DNA of 64,000 nt from Panagrolaimus kolymaensis (lineage: Eukaryota > Nematoda > Chromadorea > Rhabditida > Panagrolaimidae). Under the pieces are notes generated by a model, which did not search any database, had not been told where the DNA came from, and saw only the letters and a program-made list of their open reading frames with translations. Below, piece after piece: positions 62,685 through 64,000 of the stretch; position 1 is the first letter of the stretch, and each line of letters begins with the position of its first letter. The DNA is taken from assembly GCA_028622995.1 (NCBI GenBank), contig JAJQJQ010000041.1:2046001-2110000 (forward strand), given 5' to 3'. The position numbers and the translations under genes are program-made.

Positions 62685-63021
62685 AACTTTCTTCATTTAT
62701 ATGTCTTAATTATTTTCTTTAATAAATGTGTCTCTTTACTTTGTTGTTGTATGATTTAGCTTTTAATTTCGTCGATTATTGTATCAAAAAAGACTAACAT
62801 TATCCACTTAAAATTCCCTGAATATGGTTGCTTAAAGTTTAGCAAGATTTGGCCTTTTTTCTGTCCATTGTTTGGAAAAGAAAGAGATTTATATGAATGC
62901 CGAATTTATTTATAAAGAAAAGTCATACAAAAAAATGAAATTTATATATAAACTATTTATAAAATCATAACTTTTTTATCGAAGTTTTATCAAGCGAGCT
63001 GATGATTGTTGTATGATATGT
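62685..63021. other. Convergent 3' spacer
   Basis: 3' ends of the E2 gene (AATAAA near 62720) and of the His-rich gene on the other strand. Nothing else seen. Confidence 0.5.
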
Positions 63022-63347
63022 TTAATGGTGTTCGGTTCCTTTGGGTCTAAAAAGAAGAAGTTAGATGCTGCTGTCTATTATAATAAGATAAGTAAAACTT
63101 ACTGTTGATGTCCGTGACCGTGTTCATCATGGTGGGCATCGTGACTAAAAGAAAAGTTGAGATTAATAGCTGCTGGAAAGATGGGATCTGAAAAATTTAC
63201 TTACCCTTTGTGTTCATCATGTTTCTTATCGTGATGCTTGTCATCATGATGTTCCTTGTCATGGTGCTTGTCATCATGATGTTCTTTAGTATGTTTGTCA
63301 TCGTGATGTTCCTTAGCATGGGTATCATGGGTATCGTGATGTTCCAT
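63022..63347 (-). CDS. Small histidine/aspartate-rich protein, 69 aa
   Basis: Exons in transcript order 63347-63205, 63144-63103 and 63046-63022 (70 codons with TAA); too short and too split to show as one frame. The protein is almost entirely repeats of HHDDKH, HHDKEH and similar, starting MEHHDTHDTHAKEHHDDKH and ending HGHGHQQPKGTEHH. About 40% of residues are His. There is no signal peptide. Such sequences bind Zn, Cu or Ni ions and are pH-sensitive, so a cytosolic metal buffer or stress protein is likely, but unproven. A TATA-like TTTATAAG on the minus strand at about 63447-63454 suggests inducible or strong expression. Confidence 0.8.
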
Positions 63348-63446
63348 TTTGAATTTCTTCTAAACTCAGCAACTAAATGAATATAAAATTAAATGAGCAG
63401 CTCGAAGTGAAAACTTCAATGTATTTCTGAGTCTTTCTAAGTTCCT

Positions 63447-63454
63447 TATAAAGG
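63447..63454 (-). promoter_or_regulatory. TATA-like box of the His-rich gene
   Basis: Minus-strand TTTATAAG about 100 bp before the ATG at 63347. The position allows a 5' leader of about 70 nt. Confidence 0.4.
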
Positions 63455-63459
63455 TAAAT

Positions 63460-64000
63460 TTTTAGGGCCATAAACGTGAAAATACTCCACTTTTTTTAAC
63501 TCCGCCTCTTTTAGTCCAAAATTGATATTAATTGTTTTTGGCCTCAAATTTTTTTATGACTCTAGTAGTGAAGAAGAAATGAAGCTTCGCTTATCTCTCG
63601 ATTCAATAATCAGAAGAAACAGAAAAGAAAATGAGCCTTTCTTCTTCTATCATTTAATTCGTGTTTCAGAAGAAAAAACTCACGCGCATAATTTTTTTGG
63701 TGATGTAAAAAAGCCAAGACAAAGATTGAAGTAGCACGCGATGAAAGCAACAAAAAAAATTTCAAGCATGATTTTTTCCAAAGTCATGACTTTTCTTTTT
63801 TGTCAGCTGATTTTATGCATTTGTTTTTTACTTTTGGTATTATTGCATCAACCTGAAATTTTTTGTTTGAAAATGGAAGAAAAAAGAAAACCGCTGAGTT
63901 TTGAGGCTTATTTGAAAGTTTTTATCAACATTTTTCTCGTTTGCTTTTCATCTTTTTATTTTTTTGCTGCACCACACACAAAACTAACTATGTACCTTCA
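63460..64000. other. Right flank, no gene seen
   Basis: AT-rich. The open stretch at about 63522-63734 (+) starts with TTG. Its middle (SSSEEEMKLRLSLDSIIRRN) reads somewhat like protein, but there is no partner exon or recognisable domain in the window. Confidence 0.4.

Noticed and set aside
63522..63734. 70-codon frame (+) at the right edge
   Set aside because: No ATG at its start and no partner exon within the window.

Overview
This is a eukaryotic window, almost certainly from a nematode. It is very AT-rich. Its genes are split by short introns (mostly 45-60 bp) with T-rich AG acceptors, and several genes carry an acceptor-like site within about 30 nt of the start codon, as spliced-leader trans-splicing would leave. 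The gene content is worm-specific: a WAGO-type Argonaute, a MIG-6-type papilin with long and short ends, and a KASH protein resembling UNC-83. The F-box-like family suggests a free-living clade IV worm (Panagrolaimidae-like), but that is only a guess. Exon models were built by hand from reading frames and GT/AG sites. Every multi-exon model sums to a whole number of codons.

Layout. 0.5-1.6 kb: a small secreted orphan protein (+). 2.5-5.8 kb: a ten-exon Argonaute without slicer residues (-). 7.3-25.3 kb: a ten-exon KASH-domain gene (-) with introns up to 6 kb; one intron holds a 486-bp hAT-like non-autonomous transposon with an exact 8-bp target duplication. 25.3-38.9 kb: about 13.7 kb without a convincing gene, apart from a decayed F-box-like pseudogene at 34.4 kb. 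It lies between the head-to-head KASH and papilin genes. 38.9-47.2 kb: papilin/mig-6 (+), with 7 TSP1, ADAMTS-type Cys-rich/spacer, 11 lagrin repeats, 11 Kunitz domains, Ig and PLAC.

47.0-58.6 kb: a recent tandem duplication of about 5.8 kb. Each unit holds the papilin PLAC exon and 3' UTR, an F-box-like gene (+), a type-I membrane protein (-) and a coiled-coil protein (-). The copies are almost identical except for one block of about 300 bp (50541-50872 versus 56345-56634). That block covers the core of the membrane protein's ectodomain; its exons and its introns have diverged, and one intron is present in only one copy. This is the most unusual signal in the window.

58.8-61.8 kb: two more diverged F-box-like genes (+). 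62.0-62.7 kb: a UBE2L-type ubiquitin-conjugating enzyme (+). 63.0-63.4 kb: a 69-residue histidine/aspartate-rich protein (-).

The genes do not form one pathway. The themes are small-RNA silencing, nuclear positioning, basement-membrane matrix and a lineage-specific, rapidly evolving cluster of F-box-like and receptor-like genes.
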